Below are positions 50,727-63,809 of a DNA stretch of 64,000 bases, one piece after another. The notes under the pieces were generated by a model. That model saw only the letters and a list, made by a program, of their open reading frames with translations, had not been told where the DNA came from and made no database searches. How positions within the stretch are numbered: the stretch's first letter is position 1; each line of letters opens with the position of its first letter. The DNA is from Hydractinia symbiolongicarpus (lineage: Eukaryota; Cnidaria; Hydrozoa; Anthoathecata; Hydractiniidae). The translations under genes were made by a program, and so were the position numbers. Location of the stretch: the NCBI RefSeq assembly GCF_029227915.1, contig NC_079884.1, forward strand, positions 12,958,001-13,022,000. Direction: 5' to 3'.

Positions 50727-53596
50727 ATGATGTGTCTCTTATTTTATGTAACTTGTTTACACTTCGTTATGGTGCATACTGCTACGGTATTTGTTTTTTC
50801 TTATTTGTATTACGTCATTGTTGCTATCATTTGCCTAAATATGTTGAAAGAGTTTTACTTGTTTACATTTTTTAAAATATTATTATATTTATTATATATA
50901 TTATTATATTTATTATTTATTTATTTATTTCTTCCCACTTAATAAATTCTATTCAACGCGTGCCCGTCTTAACGGGATTCCACTGTATTATTTTATTTAT
51001 ACACATGCCTACTGGAGCCTTCTATAACGTAAATCGAACCACGCGATGTAAGTCAAGTATATTTCTATATTTCTTACGAAAAGTGAAAAAAAAAACACAG
51101 ACTATATGGGTGCAAAATTGTGAACCAAATTTTTTTAAATAAGGTGAGAAGAGATTTCAGACCACATACAGAGAAATTTTAAGCGCAGAAGAAAAGCGTT
51201 TTTAAATTGAAAAAGGAGTGAGCCATATGGGCCATTTTGGCAAACTAGTTTAACTAAAAGTTGTCATCGCACACCAATATTTAATACTAGCCGGTAGCCC
51301 GTACAAAAATCCACTGGGACGCCTGTCCTTTTTATATCGCATTTCGTGTTTTTGTAACAGGACGCGTCTTACGCAGATAAACAAAAGACGGAAAACGGTT
51401 ATTAATAAAATGGTATTTATATACAACCCAAAATTTTTTGTCTTTTTTATATATTTTTTGTTATATTCATTTAGCTTCCACATAAAAACCTTGATGACGG
51501 TGTTACAAAAGGTAGGGCACCCTTTTTTATCTTGTTACCAAATATTACTTTTTGGTGATTACAATACGTCATTTGTCATCAAAGTACACGTAAAGTACAC
51601 AGTATGAGAATTAAATTCGCTGTTTATTTCGTCAGACGAAATGTTAGTAAAAAAAAAGATTTTTAAAGTTTTGTACTTACTAAAAAAAAATTTAATACTA
51701 ACAGTTATACTGAAATATTATTCTTTCTGAGAGTTATTAAAACAAAATAAAAAAATACGGAACCGTACGCTCCATCTCGTCCCCAGGGGTTATTGTCAGA
51801 AAGAGAAAAAATCCCTGAGGACAAGGTTGCCATATTCCCACAATGTAACACTAAATAATATAGAACATATTTGTTTAGGCTGCAGAGGTGCTGATAACAA
51901 TCCTAATGGATACCCTGGTCAAATCCCCACAAACACAATAACAGGTTCCTGTAGAAAATCTGATCAATATGGCGGATATTATTTTTTGATCACATGGGGT
52001 CAACCAATTGGTATGGGCAATAATTTTTTCAAACTAACTCTTATATGATATTGAGAATAAATCTTTTCATCAGCTTTTTTGTTTTCGTTCAGATGCAAAA
52101 ACTAAACCAGCCAGCGGTTATCAAGTAACATTTGATTATGGTTCGTTCTCCTTTATCTGTTTCCAAGTGAAAGTAAGTTGCTTTAAATACTGAAAAAGGT
52201 TCGTGGTCAATCTTTTGTGCATTTTGCAATTTTTTGACCAATGATTGTTTTAAATGTTTAAAATAGTTGGTGGTGTGATACTTATACTTCGTTTTGTCAA
52301 GTTTCGTACGTTGCTTACATACGAGCCTTGTTTTTTTTTTCTAGAACAACACAAATCAGTTTATTTTTACAAAGAAGAGAGGTTTCGTGGAAGGTCAAAT
52401 TTATGATTTAGCGGTAATATTTATTTTCTAATTTTTTAAAAAGTAATTATTTACCTCCTCCATGTATCTTGGCTACCTTGTTGATTTTAACAAAGTAAGA
52501 TCTAACCCCGTCTTTAAGGCCTCCTGTTAGAATTTTCTTAAATTAGGAATGTCGCCTTCACCAATAAAAAAGCGAAAATTGACGCCTGAGGACAAGGTTT
52601 AGTAAGATTTAACAACTTTCTTTCAGATTATTCCTCGTCCCACACCATACGCGCTTTCAACAAAGATGGTCCGCATCGGCAAATGCCCAGGTAAGTTATA
52701 TTAATACACAAAATCTTCAAGGTATTTTTTATTTCGCATACTAAGGCAGAACTCAAACTTGTCCCTTTTATCTCATTTTTAAGGCGCTGGGGACCAGTTT
52801 GAGGCAGAACTATTAATGTGGTAAAACAGGATCGTCCACATTTAGGAGTTGATGGTGGCCTTCCCACTATCCACTTTTATGCCAAAAAAAGGTTTTGGTA
52901 AAATCTATGTTGAACCTTCCCAACCAAAGTTTCCGAAAATATTCTAAAACTCTGGGAATCAAAAGTTTTGATGCCGTTCCTATTTTTTTCAAACTTTGGA
53001 ATTTCGCAACCTCATCCCCAGGCTTGATATTTTTTTATTTGGACGAAATCTAAACAAGGTCCTGGTCGGTCATGTTACAAATTTGATCGGAAGCATGATC
53101 CTGCAAAATTTAAACGAGTGATTTTCCTGCGAAATATCGAATAAAAGTGAGATTATTAAAAGACTGGAGAAAAGTTCGCGAATTTCAGTCTATTTTCAAT
53201 GTCGTTTTTTCAAGAGGGAAGAGGAAGAGCGTTTGGTTTTAAACTTACTGTCTCCGCGACAGCAAAACATGCCTGAGGGGGAATTAGAGATTAGCAACTC
53301 TTAGATTTCTGGAAACGCATTGAAGTTCAATACAATCTGTGCAACGGACACGTTTAGGGTAGCGGAAACAATATTGTTATTTTTTCTCATCCATTTTTAA
53401 AAGACAATGCTATGGCATTGAATTTAGGCATTATGTTTGACCATGATTTGACCATTTTATTTCTAATCTCTATTGTTTTCTTATAGCAGATCCAACATAC
53501 CCTACTCTTAAGACACGAAAAGAAGTACGCACAACATCTACTGTGCAACCCAAGGTTTATGGAAGAAAAACGAAAAAAGCACGAGTTTGTGGTTAA
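50727..53596 (+). CDS. Array copy 3: secreted FN3-like protein, short-intron class
   Basis: Exons 50727-50786, 51475-51511, 51879-52010, 52093-52172, 52345-52413, 52627-52690, 53487-53596. Two adjacent ATGs open the reading frame (50727, 50730); the second aligns with the start of copies 1 and 2. Signal peptide is MMCLLFYVTCLHFVMVHTAT and the mature start LPHKNLDDGVTK, differing from copies 1, 2 and 4 at three of twelve residues. Core changes: Ser to Thr (GYQVTFDYG), Ser to Phe (GSFSFIC), Lys to Gln in the tail. Intron 1 is only 688 bp. It lacks the TIR element but carries a hairpin-headed repeat (51289-51407). Confidence 0.8.
51289..51407 (+). repeat. Hairpin-headed repeat in intron 1 (copy 3)
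   Basis: Relative of the 26291-26700 cluster: TAGCCCGTACAAAAATCCAC, TATCGCATTTCGTGTTT, ACAGGACGCGTCTT, ending ATTAATAAA. Its hairpin arm is mutated. Also in copy 5. Confidence 0.7.
51776..51829. repeat. Intron-2 hairpin, copy 3
   Basis: CTCGTCCCCAGGGGTTATTG...CCTGAGGACAAGG; arms pair better at the ends than in copy 1. Confidence 0.7.
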
Positions 53597-53657
53597 CTTG
53601 GTCTTGTAATACAGACATATTTAGGCAATGACCTTTTTATAACCATAGTCACAGACA

Positions 53658-53663
53658 AATAAA
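53658..53663 (+). terminator. Polyadenylation signal, array copy 3
   Basis: AATAAA 62 bases after the stop, as in copy 1. Confidence 0.7.
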
Positions 53664-56180
53664 GAAGAAAAGAACAATTTAGTCTATTTGCAAAACACAT
53701 CTTAATTTCGTACGGGTTCCTCGTAGGTGTTGCTAACACTATATGATCTTTATCCTCGGTAAACTTGTAGACTGGATACAAAAATATCTGCAAAATATGT
53801 TTTTTATTCTCTCTAACCATATCTTTATCGCTTAAAATCCCCGTATGTATGGAATAGTCAACCCGTGGAAAAATCCACAGGGTCATAAAATGAACTTTCC
53901 CCTAAAATCTCTTTCTAATTAGCGGACAGGGTAAAAAATAAACAAACGAAAAAAACAATAAAGAGAGGTTCATTTTAAACAATTCTTTTTCATATTATTG
54001 TTGAAGTTGAGTTCTTTCCCTACAAAATATTTTATCCACTGAATTGCTTTCTGCGGTCCTTAGAGCGTGTATGTAACAGGAAATTCCAGTTTATATTCTG
54101 CCCCTCGGTTCACACGTTTTCAAGTGACACTGCAACGTGCTGTAGGACTGGGGAGATTCTTTTGGGAAACATTTATTAAAATTGTACCGTAAAATCGTAC
54201 TCGATTATTGCCACAGAACGTATTCGGTCTGTTCAGTTGACCTCTAGCTTTGTTTTTCACAGCGCAACAATCAGTTTTCTCTTATCACACGTTACCACAT
54301 TTTGTTGATAAATAATACTTCTTAACATTCTCGTCCCCAGAGCTCTTTGAGATTAAAACCTCTCATCACTATAAAATATAGTTTCAGCTGAACAAATAAA
54401 ACTTGGTTTGAAATAAAACTTTCTAAAGTCAAGCGTTGAAAAACATAAACAACCAAGATCCATCGTGTTCGCCATGTACAAGTGAAGAAACGACTTGATC
54501 AAGTTGCTTTTACTAATGGGAGAAATTGTAATAGCGAGACAAATCATTAATTATTTATAGAACAATATACTGATTATGAAAAGCAGCCTGTACCAGGGTC
54601 TTGTTGGCCGTCAAGTAAGCACTAGCGGCTTTGACATCAGACTTCAAACCCTGGGAACGAGGATGTATAAATACTACAATAAAGTTTCATTGTCTTCTTT
54701 TATAGTCGTAGCTTTTTGCAATGTCAGAATAACAAGATTTAATTTAGTGACGTAATGTTGACCGTAGATTTGTAAGCTGAAAAGTTAAACGCTCCCACGC
54801 AGAGATTTTTAGCTGAATTTATGCAAACTGGGGGCGATAAGGGTTTGTCTCACAAAATTACATTTCTAGGATTTCGATACGTCTATTATGATAAAACCAA
54901 TTAATATGTAACTTATAAAATAAATTTGAGAATGACACAATTTGCATACATGAAAAAAAAAACTTCAGAGACCGGAAGAAAACAATCCTTTAGTAGTAGG
55001 ACACAAAAAATGACGTTATTACTAAGTGTTAATTTTTAAACATATTATGTAACCTTTACGTGTACCCGCAACGAAAGACGAATTATACAAAGTGCACATG
55101 CACCGAAATTTTGTACGTGTACAATAATTCCATTTCCGGTGTATTGTGTTTCCACGAATAAATTAAGAGTGAGGTGAAATGAATTTACATTTCCCTCGTT
55201 TGGACCAAAATCAATGCCAAAATGGATTTCATTTTGCCCAAAATCATGCAAACATTTATAAGGACTATAAGACAGATGGAAATGAAATTTTCATTTCGCC
55301 CCAGAAACTAAATTTCTGCCTTATTTATCTTTGTGAAGTCCGTTTGACACTTTGTTTTAATATAATAGTTTTAAAATTACGCCATGTCTTCGTCAATAGT
55401 TGATTTAAATCTCAAGTGTGATTTAGCTTTGATACATCTCTCATGAAGCAAATTGTGAAATGTTAATTTCAAACGAATGCGCACTGTAACATTCATTTGA
55501 ATAGAAACCATACATCTAGTATACTATACATTTAGCTATATTATGAAGGCATACAGCTATGTATATACACTCTTTGTTAAGAATTACTTACTAGCTGAAA
55601 GTCTCGTGGTAAAAATTCACCGATGGAAACTGCAGTAACCAATATCCATTAAAAAGGTTGTCTTACAAACAACAGTCAGTTTCCAGTACTTTGATATCGG
55701 AAATGGAAGAAAATCAAACGCTATTTTGTCACAAGGAATCTTAAACAAGATAACTAACACACTCATAACAAAAATGAAAATTGAAGAAAACTAACCAAAA
55801 ACCCAACCCAATCCTGCGTTCTTTCTTTCCTTTCCATTCCGATATGCTTGTAAAAAAACCTTACTTACTCATAGTGCTGGCGTACAAAATACAGCTAATA
55901 CGTATCCTCTTATAATGGAATAATATTCCATGGCTTTTTTCAATTTTTTAGCGATAAGAGGTGAGGCCTTCGCTTTCTTCGTCCTACGGATTTCTTTAAG
56001 ACTACATACCCGCATACGTAAAGAAATTCTGAGATCTCACAATAAGCCCTAAGCATGAATAACTCTTGTAATAAAGTTCTCCAAACTTCACCTTTCGGGG
56101 TTATAAATCAATGATTGATTGTTAGCAAATGACATCAATAAATCGAATCCTGTTATTTTGACATTGAGAAGAGTTACTAC
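53664..56180. other. Spacer between array copies 3 and 4
   Basis: Close to the other spacers. Its end (TTGTAATAAAGTTCTCCAAA, near 56068) matches copies 3 and 5, not copy 2. No gene supported. Confidence 0.6.
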
Positions 56181-56188
56181 TATAAAAG
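56181..56188 (+). promoter_or_regulatory. TATA box, array copy 4
   Basis: TATAAAAG, preceded by GTTACTAC as in copy 1 rather than GTTACTAA. Confidence 0.7.
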
Positions 56189-56263
56189 AAGAAAAGAAAT
56201 ATAGAAAAGCCAATCTTGAAAAGTTAACTGTAGTATTTACAAGAAGTAGAAACTGCAAAGAAG

Positions 56264-58270
56264 ATGTGGATCTTATTTTATCTAACTTGTTTACAATTCG
56301 TTGTGGTGCATACTGCTACGGTATTTGTTTTTTCTTATTTGTATTACGTCATTGTTGCTATTATTTGCACAAAAAACGTTGAAAGACTTTTACTTTTTGA
56401 CATTTTTTAAAGAATTTTTTATTTTTTATATTTCATCATTAATATATTGTATCATCGAGTGTTTTTTCAAAATGTTTAATCCTCACACCTCTACTGTGAA
56501 ATCTTTGACTGAACACTTAATATTTATTAGTGGTAGTAATACTCGACTAACTTCGACGTAAAACTTAAAAACATATTTGAATCATTGTATGATGGCCCTT
56601 GGGCTTACACCTTTCTTCTAAGTCAAAACACTTCTCTTCTGTCCTCCGATAATCCCCCTTTCGTTTGAAGCACTTCATTTTGCAGTGTAAGACACTTCTC
56701 TTCCACGATATCAAAAGTTACTAGACCTAATTCTACTCCTTAAACCTCCAAGCTTGCGAATGATTAATACAATGGAATCACTCTAAAGCAGACACCACCC
56801 GTGCAAAAATAAATTTCCGCTCAAACACGATGTCCGCTTTATAGAGTTTTTGCCAAAAAATTAAGTTTTACACGGGATTTGGACCAAAGTATATTTTAAT
56901 GCAATTTTTCACAATACATGTGAACATTTAGGTATTCTTTTTAAAAAGAAGGCGTAACAAAATATTTAGGTATTCTTTTTAAAAACATTTTTACAAACTT
57001 TGAGTAAAACAATCTTTGATTGCACATTGTTTTCGATACACTAAAAAAGTTCTTGAAAACATAAATAAAAAAGTGTAAAATAGGACAAAAAATGTAGCAG
57101 AGAAAGAAGCCGTAACAAAATATTTTTTTTGTCATTTTATTTTTGCAGTGTCCGCTTTAATGACTGTGTTAACAAGAGAAATTTCTATTTGGTGCAAAAA
57201 ATCTGCCCGCCTTATGATTGTCCGTTTTATGAAGATTTTTGCGTGAAAGTTTAAACTAAACTCAATCCGTTCGAAGCTTCACTCTCCGTCTTAACGGGAT
57301 TCCCCTGTTTTATTTTATTTAACCACATGCTTACTGGAGACTGCTACAACATAAAGTTGTTGATAATTCGAGCCACGTGATGTAAGCCAAGTTTTTATGT
57401 CGCGAAAAGTAAAAGAAATACAGGTGCAACATTCAAACCAAATTTTTTAATTTAGTTGTAAAGAGGAAATTTCAGACCACATAGAGAGAAACTTTAAGCG
57501 TAGAAAAGAAGTATTTTAAAATTGGAAGAGGACTGAGCATTAGGTGCTATTTTAATAAGCTAGCTTAACTAAAAAGTTGTCATCGACGTACCAATTTTTA
57601 ATATGGTATTCTTATACAACCCAAAAAATTTTGTTATTATCATCAGCAGTTGTTGAAATGAAAATGAAAATGAAAATGAAAAAGGAACCCATTGCGTAAA
57701 CAAAGCAACCTCGTCCCCAGGGCTTGATTCAATGACCTTATTTTTAAATAATTACACGCCGACTGACAAAAGGTAACCGTAATGCTTCGAATAAACGCCT
57801 CCCTTCTATTAAACGTCCACCTCGAATAGACGCCCCTCCCTCATAAGGGGCGTTTATTCGAGGCGATAGTAAAAGTATACTTACTTACTTACTTTTTTCC
57901 TAAATCTTAGGTTTAAGGTTGGAAATTTAGTTTTTCGATTTGAAGTTTATCCACTAAAACATGTGAATATCTTTTATTTTCTGTTGTGAAGATATATATT
58001 ATAGGTATCCTTAAAAACTGCAAAAGAGACGAAGTGTAAAAAATTTAATAAACGACCCCTTTTAAGCGCCCCCCTCAAATAGACGCCCCCAAAAAACGTC
58101 AAAAAATTTTTAAACGCACCGGGCGTTTATACGAAGCATTACGGTATATGTATTTCTATTTAACACATTTTTTGTTTTATTTATTTAGCTTTCACATAAA
58201 AGCCTTGCTGACGGTGTTACAAAAGGTAAGGCACCTTTTTTTTTATCTCTTAAGGTACTTGGTACGCTTG

Positions 58271-58307
<37 letters not shown>

Positions 58308-60185
58308 ATATATATATCTCATATATATGAGACATATATGAGACATATATATATGAGACCGTTCGCTTCATCTCGTCCCCAGGGCTTATTGTCAGAAAGA
58401 GAAAGAAGACCTGAGTACAAGGTTGTAATGTTATAGCAATGTGATACTAAATAATATAGAACATATTTGTTTAGGCTGCAGAGGTGCTGATAACAATCCT
58501 AATGGATACCCTGGTCAAATCCCGACAAAGACAATAACAGGTTCCTGTAGAAAATCTGATCAATATGGCGGATATTATTTTTTGATCACATGGGGTCAAC
58601 CAATTGGTATGAGCAATAATTTTTTCAAACTAACTCTTATATGATATTGAGAATAAATCTTTTCATCAGCTTTTTTGTTTTCGTTCAGATGCAAAATCTA
58701 AACCAGCCAGCGGTTATCAAGTATCATTTGATTATGGTTCGTCCTCCTTTATCTGTTTCCAAGTGAAAGTAAGTTGCTTTAAATACTGAAAAAGGTTCGT
58801 GGTCAATCTTTTGTGCATTTTGCAATTTTTTGACCAATGATTGTTTGAAATGTTTGAAATAGTTGGTAGTGTGATACTTCGTTTTGTCAAGTTTCGTACG
58901 TTGCTTACATACGAGCCTTGTTTTTTTTTCTAGAACAACACAAATCAGTTTATTTTTACAAAGAAGAGAGGTTTCGTGGAAGGTCAAATTTATGATTTAG
59001 CGGTAATATTTATTTTCTAATTTTTTAAAAAGTAATTATTTACCTCCTCCATGTATCTTGGCTACCTTGTTGATGTTAACAAAGTAAGATCTAACCCCGT
59101 CTTTAAGGCCTCCTGTTAGAATTTTCTTAAATTAGGAATGTCGCCTTCACCAATAAAAAAGCGAAAATTGACGCCTGAGGACGAGGTTGAGTAAGATTTA
59201 ACAACTTTCTTTTAGATTATTCCTCGTCCCACACCATACGCGCTTTCAACAAAGATGGTCCGCATCGGCAAATGCCCAGGTAAGTTATATTAATACACAA
59301 AATCTTCAAGGTATTTTTTATTTCGCATACTAAGGCAGAACTCAAACTTGTCCCTTTTATCTCATTTTTAAGGCGCTGGGGACCAGTTTGAGGCAGAACT
59401 ATTAATGTGGTAAAACAGGATCGTCCACATTTAGGAGTTGATGGTGGCCTTCCCACTATCCACTTTTATGCCAAAAAAAGGTTTTGGTAAAATCTATGTT
59501 GAACCTTCCCAACCAAAGTTTCCGAAAATATTCTAAAACTCTGGGAATCAAAAGTTTTGATGCCGTTCCTATTTTTTTAAAACTTTGGAATTTCGCAACC
59601 TCATCCCCAGGCTTGATATTTTTTTATTTGGACGGAATCTAAACAAGGTCCTGGTCGGTCATGTTACAAATTTGATCGGAAGCATGATCCTGCAAAATTT
59701 AAACGAGTGATTTTCCTGCGAAATATCGAATAAAAGTGAGATTATTAAAAGACTGGAGAAAAGTTCGCGAATTTCAGTCTATTTTCAATGTCGTTTTTTT
59801 AAGAGGGAAGAGGAAGAGCGTTTGGTTTTAAACTTACTGTCTCCGCGAGAGCAAAACATGCCTGAGGGGGAATTAGAGATTAGCAACTCTTAGATTTCTG
59901 GAAACGCATTGAAGTTCAATACAATCTGTGCAACGGACACGTTTAGGGTAGCGGAAACAATATTGTTATTTTTTCTCATCCATTTTTAAAAGACAATGCT
60001 ATGGCATTGAATTTAGGCATTATGTTTGACCATGATTTGAACATTTTATTTCTAATCTGTATTGTTTTCTCATAGCAGATCCAACATACCCTACTCTTAA
60101 GACACGAAAAGAAGTACGCACAACATCTACTGTGAAACCCAAGGTTTATGGAAGAAAAACGAAAAAAGCACGAGTTTGTGGTTAA
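56264..60185 (+). CDS. Array copy 4: secreted FN3-like protein, long-intron class, mosaic unit
   Basis: Exons 56264-56320, 58189-58225, 58475-58606, 58689-58768, 58934-59002, 59216-59279, 60076-60185. Signal peptide as in copy 1 (MWILFYLTCL). Replacements against copy 1: Asn to Lys in PTKTITGS and Thr to Ser in DAKSKPAS. The upstream spacer is of the copy 3/5 type while exon 1 and intron 1 are of the copy 1/2 type. The switch lies between about 56110 and 56170, a recombination or conversion junction. Intron 1 (1868 bp) contains the TIR element. Confidence 0.82.
57776..58145. mobile_element. TIR element in intron 1 (array copy 4)
   Basis: Same element as in copies 1 and 2, four bases shorter through loss of a CTCT unit near 58060. 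Confidence 0.75.
58270..58357. repeat. AT-rich self-complementary repeat in intron 2 (copy 4)
   Basis: The longest version, with a TA run of about 15 units followed by CTC/GAG-marked blocks. Confidence 0.85.
58372..58425. repeat. Intron-2 hairpin, copy 4
   Basis: As copy 2. Confidence 0.7.
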
Positions 60186-60246
60186 CTTGGTCTTGTAATA
60201 CAGACATATTTAGGCAATGACCTTTTTATAACCATTGTCACAGACA

Positions 60247-60252
60247 AATAAA
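60247..60252 (+). terminator. Polyadenylation signal, array copy 4
   Basis: AATAAA 61 bases after the stop. Confidence 0.7.
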
Positions 60253-60419
60253 GAAGAAAAGAACAATTTAGTCTATTTGCAAAACACATCTTAATTTCGT
60301 ACGGGTTCCTCGTAGGTGTTGCTAACACTATATGATCTTTATTCTCGGTAAACTTGTAGACTGGATACAAAAATATCTGCAAAATATGTTTTTTATTCTC
60401 TCTAACCATATCTTTATCG

Positions 60420-60563
60420 AATTCTTTATAGGTTTGCCTTTTCATAGTTAATTAGCAAATATTTCTTGGGTTTAAGGCAATAAATAACAAATTAAATTTT
60501 GATAAATTTTCTCCCTGATCTTTGTCAGAGCATCTTTAGATCTTTATCGTTTAATCTTTATCG
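60420..60563. other. 144-bp insertion found only in spacer 4
   Basis: All other spacers read ACCATATCTTTATCGCTTAA. Here the sequence breaks after ATCTTTATCG (60410-60419), inserts 144 bp, and resumes with a second ATCTTTATCG (60554-60563), so the insert is flanked by a 10-bp direct repeat. No internal structure beyond a further TCTTTATCG at 60541. Confidence 0.85.
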
Positions 60564-62934
60564 CTTAAAATCCCCGTATGTATGGAATAGTCAACCCGTG
60601 GAAAAATCCACAGGGTCATGAAATGAACTTCCCCTAAAATCTCTTTCTTCTTTCGGACAGGGTAAAAAACAAACAAACGAAAAAAACAATAAAGAGAGGT
60701 TCATTTTAAACAATTCTTTTTCATATTATTGTTGAAGTTGAGTTCTTTCCCTACAAAATATTTTATTCACTGAATTGCTTTCTGCGGTCCTTAGAGCGTG
60801 TATGTAACAGGAAATTCCAGTTTATATTCTGCCCCTCGGTTCACACGTTTTCAAGTGACACTGCAACGTGCTGTAGGACTGGGGAGATTCTTTTGGGAAA
60901 CAATTATTAAAATTGTACCGTAAAATCGTACTCGATTATTGCCACAGAACGTATTCGGTCTGTTCAGTTGACCTCTAGCTTTGTTTTTCACAGCGCAACA
61001 ATCAGTTTTCTCTTATCACACGTTACCACATTTTGTTGATAAATAATACTTCTTAACATTCTCGTCCCCAGAGCTCTTTGAGATTAAAACCTCTCATCAC
61101 TATAAAATATAGTTTCAGCTGAACAAATAAAACTTGGTTTGAAATAAAACTTTCTAAAGTCAAGCGTTGAAAAACATAAACAACCAAGATCCATCGTGTT
61201 CGCCATGTACAAGTGAAGAAACGACTTGATCAAGTTGCTTTTACTAATGGGAGAAATTGTAATAGCGAGACAAATCATTAATTATTTATAGTACAATATA
61301 CTGATTATGAAAAGCAGCCTGTACCAGGGTCTTGTTGGCCGTCAAGTAAGCACTAGCGGCTTTGACATCAGACTTCAAACCCTGGGAACGAGGATGTATA
61401 AATACTACAATAAAGTTTTTAAGATTGTCTTTTTTATATTTCATTGTCTTCTTTTATAGTCGTAGCTTTTTGCAATGTCAGAATAACAAGATTTAATTTA
61501 GTGACGTAATGTTGACCGTGGATTTGTAAACTGAAAAGTTAAACGCTCCCACGCAGAGATTTTTAGCTGAATTTATGCAAACTGGGGGCGATAAGGGTTT
61601 GTCTCACAAAATTACATTTCTAGGATTTCGATACGTCTATTATGATAAAACCAATTAATATGTAACCTATAAAATAAATTTGAGAATGACACAATTTGCA
61701 TACATGAAAAAAAAAACTTCAGAGACCGGAAGAAAACAATCCTTTAGTAGTAGGACACAAAAAATGACGTTATTACTAAGTGTTAATTTTTAAGCATATT
61801 ATGTAACCCTTACGTGTACCCGCAACGAAAGACGAATTATACAAAGTGCACATGCACCGGAATTTTGTACGTGTACAATAATTCCATTTCCGGTGTATTG
61901 TGTTTCCACGAATAAATTAAGAGTGAGGTGAAATGAATTTACATTTCGCTCGTTTGGACCAAAATCAATGCCAAAATGGATTTCATTTTGCCCAAAATCA
62001 TGCAAACATTTATAAGGACTATAAGACAGATGGAAATGAAATTTTCATTTCGCCCCAGAAACTAAATTTCTGCCTTATTTATCTTTGTGAAGCCCGTTTG
62101 ACACTTTGTTTTAATATAATAGTTTTAAAATTACGCCATGTCTTCGTCAATAGTTGATTTAAATCTCAAGTGTGATTTAGCTTTGATACATCTCTCATGA
62201 AGCAAATTGTGAAATGTCATTTTCAAACGAATACGCACTGTAACATTCATTTGAATAGAAACCATACATCTAGTATACCATACATTTAGCTATATTATGA
62301 AGGCATACAGCTAGTTATATACACTCTTTGTTAAGAATTACTTACTAGCTGGAAGTCTCGTGGTAAAAATTCACCGATGGAAACTGCAGTAACCAATATC
62401 CATTAAAAAGGTTGTCTTACAAACAACAATCAGTTTCCAGTACTTTGATATCGGAAATGGAAGAAAATCAAACGCTATTTTGTCACAAGGAATCTTAAAC
62501 AAGATAACTAACACACTCATAACAAAAATTAAAATTGAAGAAAACTAACCAAAAACCCAACCCAATCCTGCGTTCTTTCTTTCCTTTCCATTCCGATATG
62601 CTTGTAAAAAAACCTTACTTACTCATAGTGCTGGCGTACAAAATACAGCTAATATGTATCCTCTTATTATGGAATAATATTCCATGGCTTTTTTCAATTT
62701 TTTAGCGATAAGAGGTGAGGCCTTCGCTTTTTTTGTCCTACGGATTTCTTTAAGACTACATACCCGCATACGTAAAGAAATTCTGAGATCTCACAATAAG
62801 CCCTAAGCATGAATAACTCTTGTAATAAAGTTCTCCAAACTTCACCTTTCAGGGTTATAAATCAATGATTGATTGTTAGCAAATGACATCAATAAATCGA
62901 ATCCTGTTATTTTGACATTGAGAAAAGTTACTAA
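60564..62934. other. Spacer between array copies 4 and 5
   Basis: Near-identical to the spacer before copy 3, including the extra stretch (here about 61415-61540). No gene supported. Confidence 0.6.
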
Positions 62935-62942
62935 TATAAAAG
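62935..62942 (+). promoter_or_regulatory. TATA box, array copy 5
   Basis: TATAAAAG at the conserved distance from the aligned ATG (63018). Confidence 0.7.
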
Positions 62943-63014
62943 AAGAAAAGAAATATAGAAAAGTCAATCTTGAAAAGTTAACTGTAGTATTTACAGAAAG
63001 TAGAAACTGCAAAG

Positions 63015-63809
63015 ATGATGTGTCTCTTATTTTATGTAACTTGTTTACAATTCGTTGTGGTGCATACTGCTACGGTATTTGTTTTTTTCTTATTTGTATT
63101 ACGTCATTGTTGCTATCATTTGCCTAAATATGTTGAAAGAGTTTTACTTGTTTACATTTTTTAAAATATTATTATATTTATTATATTTATTATATATATT
63201 ATTATATTTATTATTTATTTATTTATTTCTTCCCACTTAATAAATTCTATTCAACGCGTGCCCGTCTTAACGGGATTCCACTGTATTATTTTATTTATAC
63301 ACATGCCTACTGGAGCCTTCTATAACGTAAATCGAACCACGCGATGTAAGTCAAGTATATTTCTATATTTCTTACGAAAAGTGAAAAAAAAAACACAGAC
63401 TATATGGGTGCAAAATTGTGAACCAAATTTTTTTAAATAAGGTGAGAAGAGATTTCAGACCACATACAGAGAAATTTTAAGCGCAGAAGAAAAGCGTTTT
63501 TAAATTGAAAAAGGAGTGAGCCATATGGGCCATTTTGGCAAACTAGTTTAACTAAAAGTTGTCATCGCACACCAATATTTAATACTAGCCGGTGGCCCGT
63601 ACAAAAATCCACTGGGACGCCTGTCTTTTTTATATCGCATTTCGTGTTTTTGTAACAGGACGCGTCTTACGCAGATAAACAAAAGACGGAAAACGGTTAT
63701 TAATAAAATGGTATTTATATACAACCCAAAATTTTTTGTCTTTTTTATATATTTTTTGGTATATTCATTTAGCTTCCACATAAAAACCTTGATGACGGTG
63801 TTACAAAAG
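63015..63809 (+). CDS. Array copy 5, partial: exons 1-2 only
   Basis: Exons 63015-63074 (two adjacent ATGs, as in copy 3) and 63773-63809; the rest lies beyond the window. Signal peptide MMCLLFYVTCLQFVVVHTAT combines the start of copy 3 with the hydrophobic end of copies 1, 2 and 4. Mature start LPHKNLDDGVTK as copy 3. Intron 1 (698 bp) is of the short class and carries the hairpin-headed repeat at about 63588-63706. Confidence 0.78.
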
